NCBI GenBank assembly: GCA_000230935.2 | Contig: AGIQ01000002.1 | Coordinates: 310,001 to 374,000 of the forward strand | DNA: 64,000 bases | Reading direction: 5' to 3' | Source of the DNA: Mycolicibacterium rhodesiae JS60 | Lineage (GTDB): Bacteria; Actinomycetota; Actinomycetes; Mycobacteriales; Mycobacteriaceae | In this document: piece after piece, positions 18,590 to 26,831 of the stretch | Layout: each line of letters starts with the position of its first letter | How positions within the stretch are numbered: the first letter of the stretch is position 1 | Position numbers and translations under genes: made by a program | Notes under the pieces: generated by a model | Told to the model about the DNA's origin: nothing | What the model saw: only the letters and a program-made list of their open reading frames with translations | Databases searched by the model: none

Positions 18590-18747
18590 CTCTGCCGACC
18601 AGCCATCGAACGGCGCGGATGACTGGCGGCCTCGAGCTGGCTAGCCGCAGACTGCACGAACTCACCGCGGCGGGCCAACTCTGCGAGCAGCTGCCGCGAT
18701 GTCCATCCCAGCTCACGTGCCAGCTCGCTATCCAACTTGTGAAGCAA
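18590..18747 (-). pseudogene. IF2_N-like domain fragment
   Basis: A minus-strand frame starts LHKLDSELARELGWTSRQLL and goes on AELARRGEFVQSAASQLEA. This is the small helical IF2_N fold seen at the N-terminus of translation initiation factor 2 and in several actinobacterial proteins (ELxxELG...LL..L...GEFV.SA.S.LE). After about 50 residues it dissolves into Pro/Arg/Ser-rich sequence with no domain, so I read it as a truncated relic. Confidence 0.4.
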
Positions 18748-18877
18748 CTAACTAGCGCCACTTCTCGACGACGGTCAATGAGTGGTGATCGACACTGAAG
18801 ACGCTCCGTGGATCTGCACGGCTTCGGTGGGGCGTGCGAGAGGCCAGCAGCAAGCCACCCGCGGCGCCGGTGACGGT

Positions 18878-19244
18878 TTCACCACGATGGATCTTGACCA
18901 GCCGGTCCCCTTACTGCGTCACGCGCGGCGAACAGGGATCACTTGCTGGGTTTGCCCAATGGGGAACCGGCAAGACGCTGCGCCAGTGCATGGAGGCCCA
19001 ATCGGGCGGCGGCGCCACCTCGTTCGAGGCCGTCGGTACGCCGGACCAGGTTGCCGACATCATGGCGGCGGCGATGGAAGAGGTCGGCGGCGACGGCTTC
19101 CTGATCCCAGGGGATGGCGGCTCGCTGACGCGTCACAGGATCATCGAGATCTGCGACGGGCTGGTGCCGGCGCTGCAGGCGAGGGGTCTGACCCGGACAA
19201 GCTACTCACACGCGCTGCTGCGGGACAACCTGCGGGCATTCTGA
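18878..19244 (+). pseudogene. 3' fragment of a flavin monooxygenase, near-copy of 15497-15862
   Basis: 367 bases that match the last 366 bases of the intact monooxygenase gene with only a few substitutions and one extra C in the run after GCCGGT, which breaks the frame. From that point the C-terminal protein is again in frame and ends RDNLRAF with the same stop. Similarity begins abruptly at TTCACCACGATGG and ends at the stop codon. Confidence 0.85.
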
Positions 19245-19290
19245 GCCCAGGACGATTCCTCAATGCTCACAACCTGTCGAAGAGTTACCG

Positions 19291-19541
19291 CTAGCCGGTG
19301 AAGCCCTCCCCCGCCGTCGAGCGGTCGTGGTGGCTGAAGGTCAGCGGGATGTGCTTGCCGCGGGCGATCTTGTTTAGCATCGCGACCCGCTCGCGCGCGG
19401 CCGCGCCGCTCTTCTTTCGGCGTTCCCGGATGGGGTTGGACCGCGGCAGCCTGTCGGCCGCCCTGGCGATGCCGACGTTGATTTTGGTGAGGTTGGTGAA
19501 GATTCGTACCCTGCGTTCGAAGTTGTATCCGAGGGGCTCAA
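19291..19541 (-). pseudogene. 3' fragment of an MpaB-family oxygenase, copy of 11479-11729
   Basis: The last 83 codons plus stop of the MpaB gene, 251 bases without indels but with scattered substitutions (for example Val to Ala, Trp to Arg and Gln to Arg in the protein). Similarity stops abruptly at GGGGCTCAA on the upstream side. The open frame continues to 19656 into unrelated sequence, which does not look like an oxygenase. It faces the monooxygenase fragment, with 46 bases between the two stops. Confidence 0.85.
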
Positions 19542-19668
19542 GCACCCCAGATTGAAGCCCTCGTAGCAGCTGATGTTCATTGACGCTCGATGTGCGTCTT
19601 TGGTTAATCCGGTCGTCAGAGGTGTTCGTTGTGACAGTGAGGGTTTCCGCCGGCACGCTTGGACTGGT

Positions 19669-20034
19669 CTATGGGCATCGCCTTCCGTCGTCCCATGACA
19701 GTGTTCGCACCGGTGTCACGCGGATATAGGCGGCACCCGGTCTTGGTGCGGTGGGCCACTCGGACTCTGCCACGCCCCGCGCCCGAGCACCGTCCCTCGC
19801 GAGCTGAAGTGCTTCGCTCGGTTCGCGAACGATGCGGGCGTGACCTTGAAACAACACTCCACGGATGTCTGGGTTGTTCTCGACGTTGGCAACTTTGCGG
19901 GTCCCATCTCGCACCCCCATGACGATGTCGCGGCCAAGGCGAAAGTATCCAAGTGGGCGCGAACGGCGTCGCTTAGTTGGCGACCTGGAAATTCTGCGAG
20001 GTCTAGCGTGGGCGGAATGGGTTTGTTCAGTCAT
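19669..20034 (-). pseudogene. PPOX-fold (pyridoxamine 5'-phosphate oxidase-like) protein, degraded
   Basis: A 121-codon frame with the blocks GYFRLGRDIVMGVRDGTRKVANVENNPD, VLFQGHARIVREPSEALQLARD, ESEWPTAPRPGAAYIRVTP and RTLSWD (quoted in part), which belong to flavin/F420-binding split-barrel proteins. The N-terminal strand region is replaced by Arg/Ser-rich sequence, and the roughly 15-20 residues normally between ENNPD and the QGHARI strand are missing. Both point to internal deletions, so it is probably non-functional. Its ATG overlaps the start of the opposite-strand gene at 20017. Confidence 0.55.
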
Positions 20035-20376
20035 GAGGAGTTCCCGGATCCGGCCGGCGGCGTTGGTAGCGATGGGGTTGTCGAGCGAGTTCGGGGTGCT
20101 GAGGTGGGCGAGTACGGGGTTGATGAACCTGTGGTCGTGGGTCCGGGGTTGCCGCCTGAGGATGGCTCATGCGGTCAGTTCGCTGTGCAGTTTCACATAT
20201 CTACGTCAATGCTGGTCGGGCTCAAACGTATTGCGGATATGCGTGGGGTGAGCGTGCCGGAGGTATGCCGGCAGGTGATCGGCGTCTTTGTTGCTCAGCA
20301 GGAGGGTGCGCTGGGCGCGTTACTTGCCGCCGAGGCCGAGGCGGGTGATTACCGGCCGAGCTTGGGTGAGTCGTAG
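20017..20376 (+). CDS. Small ribbon-helix-helix-like hypothetical protein
   Basis: 119 codons from the ATG at 20017. The N-terminal half is Gly/Val/Glu-rich and unstructured. The C-terminal half reads QFAVQFHISTSMLVGLKRIA, then MRGVSVPEVCRQVIGVFVAQ: a short strand followed by two helices, the shape of a ribbon-helix-helix DNA-binding domain (CopG/Arc type). Base composition is less GC-rich than its neighbours. No toxin or partner is adjacent. The true start could be later, since the first codons overlap the antisense relic. Family and function are unknown. Confidence 0.45.
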   Translation: MGLFSHEEFPDPAGGVGSDGVVERVRGAEVGEYGVDEPVVVGPGLPPEDGSCGQFAVQFHISTSMLVGLKRIADMRGVSVPEVCRQVIGVFVAQQEGALGALLAAEAEAGDYRPSLGES

Positions 20377-20429
20377 TCGGGCTGAATTGCCCAGTGGCAC
20401 AACATATTTCCTCGGACGCATATGCTCGC

Positions 20430-22232
20430 CTAACGCGCCATATTCGTGAATCGCGACAGATGCAGCTGGTGCGCCACGGTCACCGTACGCGTCGGCCCAG
20501 CACGGTGTTTCGCGACAATCAGGTCGGCTTCACCGCCGCGCGGGTCGTCCGTTTCGAAGGCATCGGGGCGATGCAGCAAAATCACCATGTCCGCATCTTG
20601 CTCTATGGAGCCCGATTCACGTAGATCAGCTAACATTGGCTTCTTGTCGGTTCGCTGCTCAGGACCACGGTTCAGCTGGCTCATCGCGACCACCGGGACT
20701 TCCAGCTCTTTCGCTAAAAGCTTGATCTGCCTTGAGAATTCGGAGACTTCCTGCTGGCGCGACTCGACCTTCTTACCCGATGTCATCAGCTGCAGGTAGT
20801 CGAGAACGATCAGCCGCAGCCCAGCCTTCTGATGCAGGCGGCGAGCCTTGGCTCGAATCTCCATCATCGTCAGGTTCGGCGAATCGTCGATATACAAAGG
20901 CGCTTCGCTGATTTCGCTCATGCGGCGCGCCAAGCGCGTCCAGTCGTCGTCGGTCATCCGGCCTGACCGCATATCGGCCAGCTTGATCTTCGCTTCGGCC
21001 GAAAGCAATCGCATGACGATCTCGGACTTGCTCATTTCCAGTGAGAACACAATGCTCGGCAACCGATGCTTGATCGAGCAGGAACGCAAAAAATCAAGTC
21101 CGAGCGTCGAGTTGTGGGTCGGGATCATCGCTCGCCCAGCCAGATACAGGTGGTCCTCGTTGTCGACTTCCACGCACCGCACGGGCACGCTTTCGATGCG
21201 ACGAACGTCTGCAACTCCGAACGCAGCACGTACCGGACCGCCGGCTCCGACAAGCTGCCGCGCCGCAGCCGCCGTCACCACATCCGCGCCCGCGCACAAT
21301 GTCATGGTGGTGCAGATCCCGCGGGCAGTCGGCCACTGGTGCTCGGCATCCGCGATCAGCACTGTGCCGTCCGAGAATTCCACCTCGTAGCACGGCCGGC
21401 CGACCATGACATCCGTTGCCGCGACCACACGGGTCGGCAGCCCGTCGGCGTCGATCAGGTAGTCGCCGACCTTGACCTCGCCCATCGTGGTCCAGCCCGT
21501 CGGCGTCGGCAGCGGCGTGTCCAGACCCAGCGCCTTGCCCATGCCGGGCCTGGCCGCCACCACGATCATCTGACCCGGATGCAGGCCATTGGTCAGTTCG
21601 TCGAGTTCGGTGAAGCCCGTCGGCACACCCTTGGAGATGCCGCCCTGCGACGCGATGGCGTCGATCTCGTCCATCGTCGGCTGCAGCAGATCTTCCAGCG
21701 GAAGGAAATCCTCGGCCGTCCGCCGCTCGGTGACGTCGTAGATCTCCGACTGCGCGCGATCCACGATCTCGTTGACGTCGGCGCCCTCAGCCCCGGCATA
21801 GCCGTACTGCACCACCCGCGTGCCGGCCTCCACCAGCCGACGCAGCAGCGCCTTCTCGGCCACGATGCCCGCGTAGTACCCGGCGTTGGCCGCCGTCGGT
21901 ACCGTCGAGATCAGCGTGTGCAGATAGGGCGCCCCGCCGATGCGACGCAACAGACCGCGCCGGTCCAGCTCGGCGGCCACGGTGACCGCGTCCGCGGGCT
22001 CACCGCGGCCGTAGAGGTCCAGGATCGCGTCGTAGACGTTCTGGTGGGCGGGCCGGTAGAAGTCGCCGGGGCGCAGCCGCTCCAGGACGTCGGCAATGGC
22101 GTCCTTGGAGAGCAGCATGCCGCCCAACACCGACTGTTCGGCAGCGAGGTCCTGTGGAGGCTGGCGACCGAAGTCCTCCGAAGGAGGAGGACTATCCATC
22201 CCGGGCTGTCCGAGATCGTCAACGACCGCCAT
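20430..22232 (-). CDS. dnaB: Replicative DNA helicase DnaB, intein-containing precursor
   Basis: 600 residues from the ATG at 22232 (GGAGGTGGGG upstream); removal of the 141-residue intein leaves 459, the usual mycobacterial DnaB size. N-terminal DnaB domain (AAEQSVLGGMLLS...), linker, then the RecA-like ATPase: Walker A ARPGMGK-(intein)-ST, Walker B LIVLDYLQLM, and the H-motif region VVAMSQLNRGPEQR. It unwinds DNA at the replication fork and loads primase. It lies downstream of rplI on the same strand, separated by a strong terminator and a 480-bp region with DnaA-box-like sites, so it has its own promoter. Splicing is required for function because the intein splits the P-loop. Confidence 0.97.
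   Translation of the reverse strand: MAVVDDLGQPGMDSPPPSEDFGRQPPQDLAAEQSVLGGMLLSKDAIADVLERLRPGDFYRPAHQNVYDAILDLYGRGEPADAVTVAAELDRRGLLRRIGGAPYLHTLISTVPTAANAGYYAGIVAEKALLRRLVEAGTRVVQYGYAGAEGADVNEIVDRAQSEIYDVTERRTAEDFLPLEDLLQPTMDEIDAIASQGGISKGVPTGFTELDELTNGLHPGQMIVVAARPGMGKALGLDTPLPTPTGWTTMGEVKVGDYLIDADGLPTRVVAATDVMVGRPCYEVEFSDGTVLIADAEHQWPTARGICTTMTLCAGADVVTAAAARQLVGAGGPVRAAFGVADVRRIESVPVRCVEVDNEDHLYLAGRAMIPTHNSTLGLDFLRSCSIKHRLPSIVFSLEMSKSEIVMRLLSAEAKIKLADMRSGRMTDDDWTRLARRMSEISEAPLYIDDSPNLTMMEIRAKARRLHQKAGLRLIVLDYLQLMTSGKKVESRQQEVSEFSRQIKLLAKELEVPVVAMSQLNRGPEQRTDKKPMLADLRESGSIEQDADMVILLHRPDAFETDDPRGGEADLIVAKHRAGPTRTVTVAHQLHLSRFTNMAR
21111..21533 (-). other. Class 3 mini-intein in DnaB Walker A motif
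   Basis: 141 residues inserted between GMGK and STLGLDF. It begins with Ala (ALGLDTPLPTPTGW) rather than Cys/Ser/Thr, and ends IPTHN followed by Ser of the host. Block B holds ADAEHQWPT (Trp67) and block F holds VPVRCVEVDN (Cys120); with Thr139 of PTHN these give the W-C-T triplet that defines class 3 inteins, in which the block F Cys makes the first attack. No LAGLIDADG homing-nuclease domain is present, only a short Ala/Val-rich linker, so it is a mini-intein like the M. smegmatis DnaB-1 intein. Confidence 0.93.
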
Positions 22233-22413
22233 CGGGTAATCCCCACCTCCGCCTGATAACTGTCGAACGTCAGTTCGACGCTTAGTCGGAGGTCTACCCC
22301 ACACCCCCGACAAGTACTCGTCGCGACGGTGATGACCAGCACCGCCGACGGCTCACGCTAGACGTTGCTGGAGCCCTCGCAAACCGAGCCTGTTCATCAA
22401 CCTGTTAGTGGTT

Positions 22414-22598
22414 TGTGGATAGCTGGGGACGGTTGTGTTGAGGCCTTGGGGAAAACCTGTGGATCATGGATCAATTTGGTGCCATCTGCCCAGCTGAGAG
22501 CAGGATAGGCCCTGGTAGGTGCTGTGGATGGCAAGTTCCCCGGCGTGTCGGCCCCGGTTGCGATCTCGGGCGTGTTGTGTTGCCGGAGGTTATGCACA
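22414..22598. promoter_or_regulatory. Cluster of DnaA-box-like sites upstream of dnaB
   Basis: TGTGGAT occurs at 22414-22420, 22458-22464 and 22523-22529, each matching seven or so bases of a reverse-oriented DnaA box (TGTGGATAA/TGTGGACAA), and TTATGCACA at 22590-22598 fits TTATNCACA exactly. All lie in the 480-bp gap between rplI and dnaB, which otherwise holds no gene. They could let DnaA influence dnaB transcription. Confidence 0.4.
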
Positions 22599-22661
22599 AG
22601 GTTAACGGCTGGTTAGATTAGCTGAGCCGGGCCCATCGGAATGTGTTCGCCAGAAATGCAG

Positions 22662-22706
22662 CAATTCCCCGGGAGCAACCTCGAAAGGCCACCACCCGGG
22701 GAATTG
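22662..22706 (-). terminator. Strong hairpin after rplI
   Basis: CAATTCCCCGGG (22662-22673) and CCCGGGGAATTG (22695-22706) form perfect 12-bp arms around a 21-base loop, directly after the rplI stop. There is no U-tract, as is common in mycobacteria. It should end the rpsF-ssb-rpsR-rplI transcript before dnaB. Confidence 0.75.
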
Positions 22707-22716
22707 ACGCGTACGG

Positions 22717-23172
22717 CTAACTTTGTGCGACGACGTCGACGGTCACGTCGACCTTCACCTCGGGGTGCAGCTGCACGCCGACGGTGTGGGCGCCAGTCGC
22801 CTTGATGTGGGCCTTGGGCAGCTGCACGGTGCGCTTGTCCAAGTTCGGGCCGCCGGCCTTCTTGATCGCCGTGACGATGTCGTTGGCGGTCACCGAGCCG
22901 AACAGCTTGCCCTCCGTGGAGGACTTCACCGGCAGCTGGACCGAGCCCAGGGCCGCGATCGCGGCCTTGATCTCGTCAGCGTGCTCGCGGTCGCGCACGG
23001 TCTTGGTCTCGCGGGCACGGCGGATCTCGTCGGCCTGCTTCTGCGCACCGCGCGAGGCCGTGATGGCCAGGCCGCGCGGCAGCAGGTAGTTGCGGCCGTA
23101 CCCGTCCTTCACCTCGACGGTGTCACCGGCAGCGCCGAGGTGGTCGACCTCAGCGGTCAGGATCAGCTTCAT
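22717..23172 (-). CDS. rplI: 50S ribosomal protein L9
   Basis: 151 residues. [36 protein letters not shown] (quoted in part) is the L9 N-terminal domain that binds 23S rRNA; the C-terminal domain includes [11 protein letters not shown]. Length is normal for actinobacterial L9. Last gene of the rpsF-ssb-rpsR-rplI operon, 17 bases after rpsR, followed by a hairpin terminator. Confidence 0.98.
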   Translation of the reverse strand: MKLILTAEVDHLGAAGDTVEVKDGYGRNYLLPRGLAITASRGAQKQADEIRRARETKTVRDREHADEIKAAIAALGSVQLPVKSSTEGKLFGSVTANDIVTAIKKAGGPNLDKRTVQLPKAHIKATGAHTVGVQLHPEVKVDVTVDVVAQS

Positions 23173-23189
23173 CTCGATACGTCCGTTCT

Positions 23190-23444
23190 CTACCGTGCCG
23201 CCGACGTGAACGGAAGCAGGGCAACCTCACGCGCGTTCTTGACCGCGATCGCGATGTCGCGCTGGTGCTGCACACAGTTACCGGTCACCCGGCGGGCACG
23301 GATCTTGCCGCGCTCGCTGATGTAGGTACGCAGCAGCTGGGTGTCCTTGTAGTCGATGTCCTGCCCCTTCTTGGAGCAGAACACGCACTTGCGGGTCTTG
23401 ACCGGCTTTTCCGGTGCCGGACGCCGCTTGTTGGTCTTGGCCAT
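23190..23444 (-). CDS. rpsR: 30S ribosomal protein S18
   Basis: 84 residues, ATG start. [19 protein letters not shown] then CVFCSKKG and [19 protein letters not shown], the conserved S18 core. The CVFC plus later Cys residue indicates the zinc-binding (C+) form; mycobacteria often carry a second zinc-free S18 elsewhere, used in zinc starvation. Lies between ssb and rplI. Confidence 0.98.
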   Translation of the reverse strand: MAKTNKRRPAPEKPVKTRKCVFCSKKGQDIDYKDTQLLRTYISERGKIRARRVTGNCVQHQRDIAIAVKNAREVALLPFTSAAR

Positions 23445-23501
23445 GGGTCAATCTCTTTCGTTCTTCAGATGGCGCGCCCGTGGCGCGCAAAGGTTTTTAT
23501 T

Positions 23502-24023
23502 TCAGAAAGGCGGTTCGTCGTCGCCGCCGGCGAACGACCCCGACGCCGGGGCACTGCCCCACGGATCGTCGTTGCCGGACTCGCTGGCCGCCGCCGGACG
23601 GGAATTCCCGCCGCCGCCACCACTGCCGCCGCCGAAGCCGCCGCCCCCGCCACCACTGCGCGAGGCCTTGTTGACCTTGGCGGTGGCATACCGCAGCGAC
23701 GGGCCGATCTCGTCGACCTCAAGCTCCACGACGGTGCGCTTCTCACCTTCACGGGTTTCGAAGGACCGCTGCTTGAGCCGGCCCTGAACGATCACCCGAG
23801 AACCCCGGGTGAGGCTCTCGGCCACGTTCTCGGCCGCCTCACGCCAGATGTTGCAGCGCAGGAACAGCGCCTCGCCGTCTTTCCACTCGTTGGTCTGACG
23901 GTCGAACGTGCGCGGTGTCGACGCCACCGTGAAGTTGGCGACGGCAGCACCGGACGGGGTGAACCGAAGTTCGGGGTCGGCGGTCAGATTTCCGACGACG
24001 GTGATGGTCGTGTCACCGGCCAC
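23502..24023 (-). CDS. ssb: Single-stranded DNA-binding protein
   Basis: 173 residues, GTG start with AGGAGG upstream. The OB fold covers about 1-110 ([20 protein letters not shown], then [32 protein letters not shown]; quoted in part). A Gly-rich linker ([16 protein letters not shown]) leads to the acidic tip DDEPPF, which recruits replication and repair partners. Binds ssDNA as a tetramer. Lies between rpsF and rpsR, the standard bacterial arrangement. Confidence 0.98.
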   Translation of the reverse strand: MAGDTTITVVGNLTADPELRFTPSGAAVANFTVASTPRTFDRQTNEWKDGEALFLRCNIWREAAENVAESLTRGSRVIVQGRLKQRSFETREGEKRTVVELEVDEIGPSLRYATAKVNKASRSGGGGGGFGGGSGGGGGNSRPAAASESGNDDPWGSAPASGSFAGGDDEPPF

Positions 24024-24109
24024 AAGGTCCTCCTGGCATAGGCGGATGGATTCACCGCGAGCCTACGTAACAGCTCCGACGCGCGGCGAGCTTTATCCAC
24101 GGGTGTGGC

Positions 24110-24400
24110 TTAGTGCTTATCGGTCCGCATCACCTTGGTCCGCAGCACCGACTCGTTCAGGTTGAGCTGACGGTCGAGCTCGGACACGGTGGCCGGTTCG
24201 GCCTTCACATCGACGACGGCGTAAATGCCCTCGGCATGCTTGGCGATCTCGTACGCCAGGCGGCGCCTACCCCAGATGTCGACCTTGTCGACCGAACCGC
24301 CGTCAGTGCGGACGACGTTCAAGAACGTATCCAGAGACGGAGCTACGGTGCGCTCGTCGAGAGTGGGGTCAAGGATGACCATGATTTCGTATGGACGCAT
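24110..24400 (-). CDS. rpsF: 30S ribosomal protein S6
   Basis: 96 residues from the ATG at 24400, which has GGAGGTGATGAGG just upstream; a longer frame to 24436 would start without a ribosome site. [23 protein letters not shown] and the later [24 protein letters not shown] (quoted in part) are typical S6, which pairs with S18 on the small subunit. First gene of the operon. TTATCCACG, one base from a perfect DnaA box, lies at 24093-24101 between its stop and ssb. Confidence 0.97.
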   Translation of the reverse strand: MRPYEIMVILDPTLDERTVAPSLDTFLNVVRTDGGSVDKVDIWGRRRLAYEIAKHAEGIYAVVDVKAEPATVSELDRQLNLNESVLRTKVMRTDKH

Positions 24401-24511
24401 GGGAACCTCATCACCTCCTATGGTCGTAGCGGCCACGGCGTATCCGTGGCAGAAGGGTCGCCTGCGTCGGCAACCCGGCTAGGTTACCGGAGCACAGGCT
24501 GATCAGCGAAA

Positions 24512-25150
24512 TCAGCTCCGCTGGCCGTAGTACTCCAAGGCCAGCTGCACGGTGGCATCAGAGGCTTTGCTCAGATCTCCGGCGTCGAACGGCGGCTGGG
24601 GGTCGTACTCGATCATCAGTTGGCTGGCCTGCGCGGCCTCGGGCCCGACCAGCAGCTCGACCAGTCGCAATGCCATGTCGATGCCGCTGGACACCCCCGC
24701 CGCGGTGATGATGCGCTCCGGCAGGTGCTCGACGACCCGGTCCGGGGTGTAGCTCGCGCCGAACGACTCCAGTAGTTCGGTGGCCCGCCAATGGGTGGCG
24801 GCGGTCAGCCCGGTCAGCAGGCCCGCCGCGGCGAGCATCAGGCTGCCGGTGCACACCGACGTGGTGAACACGGTGTGGCGGTGCACCTGGCGAATCCAGT
24901 CGAGCACGGCGGTGTCCTCCACGAGAGTGCGGGTGCCGATCCCGCCCGGGAAGACCAGGACATCCGGTGTGGTGACCTCGTCGAAGGTCGCGTCGCAGGT
25001 CAGCCCGAGCATGCCGTTGTCGCTGCGAACCTCCCCGCGCCGATGCCCGACGAAGACGACGTCGATGGACGGGACCCGCTGCAGCACCTCGTAGGGGCCG
25101 ATCGCGTCCAGTGCGGTGTTACGCGGGAACAGTGCTATCGCGACTTGCAT
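24512..25150 (-). CDS. DJ-1/PfpI-family protein (GlxA/isonitrile hydratase-like)
   Basis: 212 residues from ATG 25150, chosen because the protein fold begins MQVAIALFPRNTALDAIGPYE. Nucleophile-elbow Cys100 in TTSVCTGSLMLAAAGLLTG, followed by ATHW; Glu in DAIGPYEVL completes the usual Glu-Cys pair. The AraC domain seen in GlxA regulators is absent, so it is a stand-alone DJ-1 domain like isonitrile hydratase or glyoxalase-III relatives. The reaction is uncertain. Its first 32 bases overlap the end of the GT87-type gene in another frame, so the two are translationally coupled. Confidence 0.85.
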   Translation of the reverse strand: MQVAIALFPRNTALDAIGPYEVLQRVPSIDVVFVGHRRGEVRSDNGMLGLTCDATFDEVTTPDVLVFPGGIGTRTLVEDTAVLDWIRQVHRHTVFTTSVCTGSLMLAAAGLLTGLTAATHWRATELLESFGASYTPDRVVEHLPERIITAAGVSSGIDMALRLVELLVGPEAAQASQLMIEYDPQPPFDAGDLSKASDATVQLALEYYGQRS

Positions 25151-26831
25151 CCGGTGCCTCTTGCTGTTCGGGCGGATCGAGAGCCGCCACCCGCGGGCGC
25201 AGCCATCGAGGAAACCATTGCGGGGGAGCATCTTCGGCGCGGTCGAACACTCCCCCGGCCGGATCGTCCACCCGGCCATTCCAGCGCACCAGATCCAGGT
25301 CGGGCCGGTAGATCTGGCGCACCACCAACACGATCAGCCCGATCACCGCGATATCGCGCAGCAGCACCGTCGCGGTGAACCACTGCTCGGGCAGGCCCTT
25401 GTTCGCCTCGCCGTACAGGTAGTACATCCGCGGCACCCACACCAGCATGTCAACGGTCATCCACGCCAACAGGATTCGCCGGTGCGGCAGAGCAAGCACC
25501 GCCAGCGGCACCAGCCACAGCGAGAACTGCGGGCTCCACACCTTGTTCACCAACAGGAACGCCGCCACCGTCAGGAACGCCAATTGCGCCAGGCGCGGCC
25601 GCTGCGGTGCGGTCAGGGCGATGTAGGCGATTGCCGCGCAGCACAACAGGAACAGCACCGCGACGACGGTGTTGAGGATCACCGGCGGCTGCCAGAACCC
25701 GAGATCCTTATCGAAGCCGTCCCAGCCGGTGAGCGACTTCACCACGTTGTACAGCGAGTCCATGTCGTCACCGCGACGGGAGTTGAGCCGGAAGAACTCC
25801 GACCACCCGCGCGGGAACAACGCCATCACCGGCAGATTGACGGCGAACCACGCTGCCACTGTGGCCACCACTGTCTTGGCGGCCTCGGGCATCCGGTCAC
25901 TGCGGATCGCGAGTACCACGATCGGCAGCAACAGCAGCGCGGGATACAGCTTGGCGGCCACCCCGAGGCCGATCAGAATTCCGGCGAGTACCGGTCTTCG
26001 TCGCGCCCAGGCCAGCAGGCCGCCGATCGCCAAAGCCGTTGCCAGCGCATCGAAATTGGTGAAGATCTGGAAGACCAGCACCGGTGACGCCGCCACCAGT
26101 GCGGCATCCCAGACCCGCCGGCCCGCCAGCCACGAGGTCGCCCACACCGTCGTCAACCACGCCAGGGCGAGGCCGAATGCCGCGAAGTTGAAGAACATCA
26201 CCACTTCGGCGATCACCGGCAGCGACATCATCTTGGCCGCCGCGGTGTAGGTCTTGGCCAGCGCCATCGACACGTACTGGTAGACCCCGGTCAGGACCGG
26301 ATACTCCATGTAGCGTATCGCGGGCTTGCCGTCGTAGCGGAACTGCGGGCGGCCGCTGGAGTCCGTCTCGATCCAGCTCGACTTGTACGGAAAACGCCCC
26401 TGGCTCAACAACTCCGCGCCGTAGAGCGGCACGGTGTCGGAGTAGCACAGCTCGAAATAGGCGCGCTGGTTCTGCCAGTTCGCCACCCGCTGATCGGGCG
26501 GCCCGCTCCCGACGGTCTGCAAACACGGCGCCTTGGTGGACCACCCCAGTGCTAGCACCACCAGTGCCATCAGGAACATCACCCGCAGCGGGGTGAACAC
26601 CCGGGTGCGGCCGATCAGCGCGTGTCGGCCCACCGGTCCGCCGACCACCTCCGAGAGCGCGGCGCCCAAAGTGTCGTTACGGCTGGGCTTGTCGCGGTCG
26701 TCGGCGCTGCGAAGGTCGGTGGCCAGCGGTTGCGGCGAGATGGTGGCGCGACCCGAGCCCACCAAGAAACCGCCGGCCGGCGCGCTGGCCGGCCGGTCGA
26801 CCGAAGGATCATGGCTCTCGCCGTCGATCAC
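25119..26831 (-). CDS. Polytopic membrane glycosyltransferase-like protein (GT87/DUF2029)
   Basis: 570 residues with GTG start overlapping the ponA stop (GTGA). A disordered cytoplasmic N-terminus of about 90 residues is followed by roughly eleven membrane helices and a Cys-bearing external loop (FELCYSDTVPLYG). Pattern and length match the polyprenyl-phosphate-mannose-dependent GT-C mannosyltransferase group GT87; it is the counterpart of Rv0051 as I recall. It probably works on envelope glycans outside the membrane, but acceptor and donor are not shown. The coupling to ponA suggests co-expression with peptidoglycan synthesis. Confidence 0.8.
   Translation of the reverse strand: MIDGESHDPSVDRPASAPAGGFLVGSGRATISPQPLATDLRSADDRDKPSRNDTLGAALSEVVGGPVGRHALIGRTRVFTPLRVMFLMALVVLALGWSTKAPCLQTVGSGPPDQRVANWQNQRAYFELCYSDTVPLYGAELLSQGRFPYKSSWIETDSSGRPQFRYDGKPAIRYMEYPVLTGVYQYVSMALAKTYTAAAKMMSLPVIAEVVMFFNFAAFGLALAWLTTVWATSWLAGRRVWDAALVAASPVLVFQIFTNFDALATALAIGGLLAWARRRPVLAGILIGLGVAAKLYPALLLLPIVVLAIRSDRMPEAAKTVVATVAAWFAVNLPVMALFPRGWSEFFRLNSRRGDDMDSLYNVVKSLTGWDGFDKDLGFWQPPVILNTVVAVLFLLCCAAIAYIALTAPQRPRLAQLAFLTVAAFLLVNKVWSPQFSLWLVPLAVLALPHRRILLAWMTVDMLVWVPRMYYLYGEANKGLPEQWFTATVLLRDIAVIGLIVLVVRQIYRPDLDLVRWNGRVDDPAGGVFDRAEDAPPQWFPRWLRPRVAALDPPEQQEAPDASRDSTVPA

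Noticed and set aside
21066..22256. A 396-codon plus-strand frame over dnaB
   Set aside because: Antisense of dnaB and its intein; no independent support.
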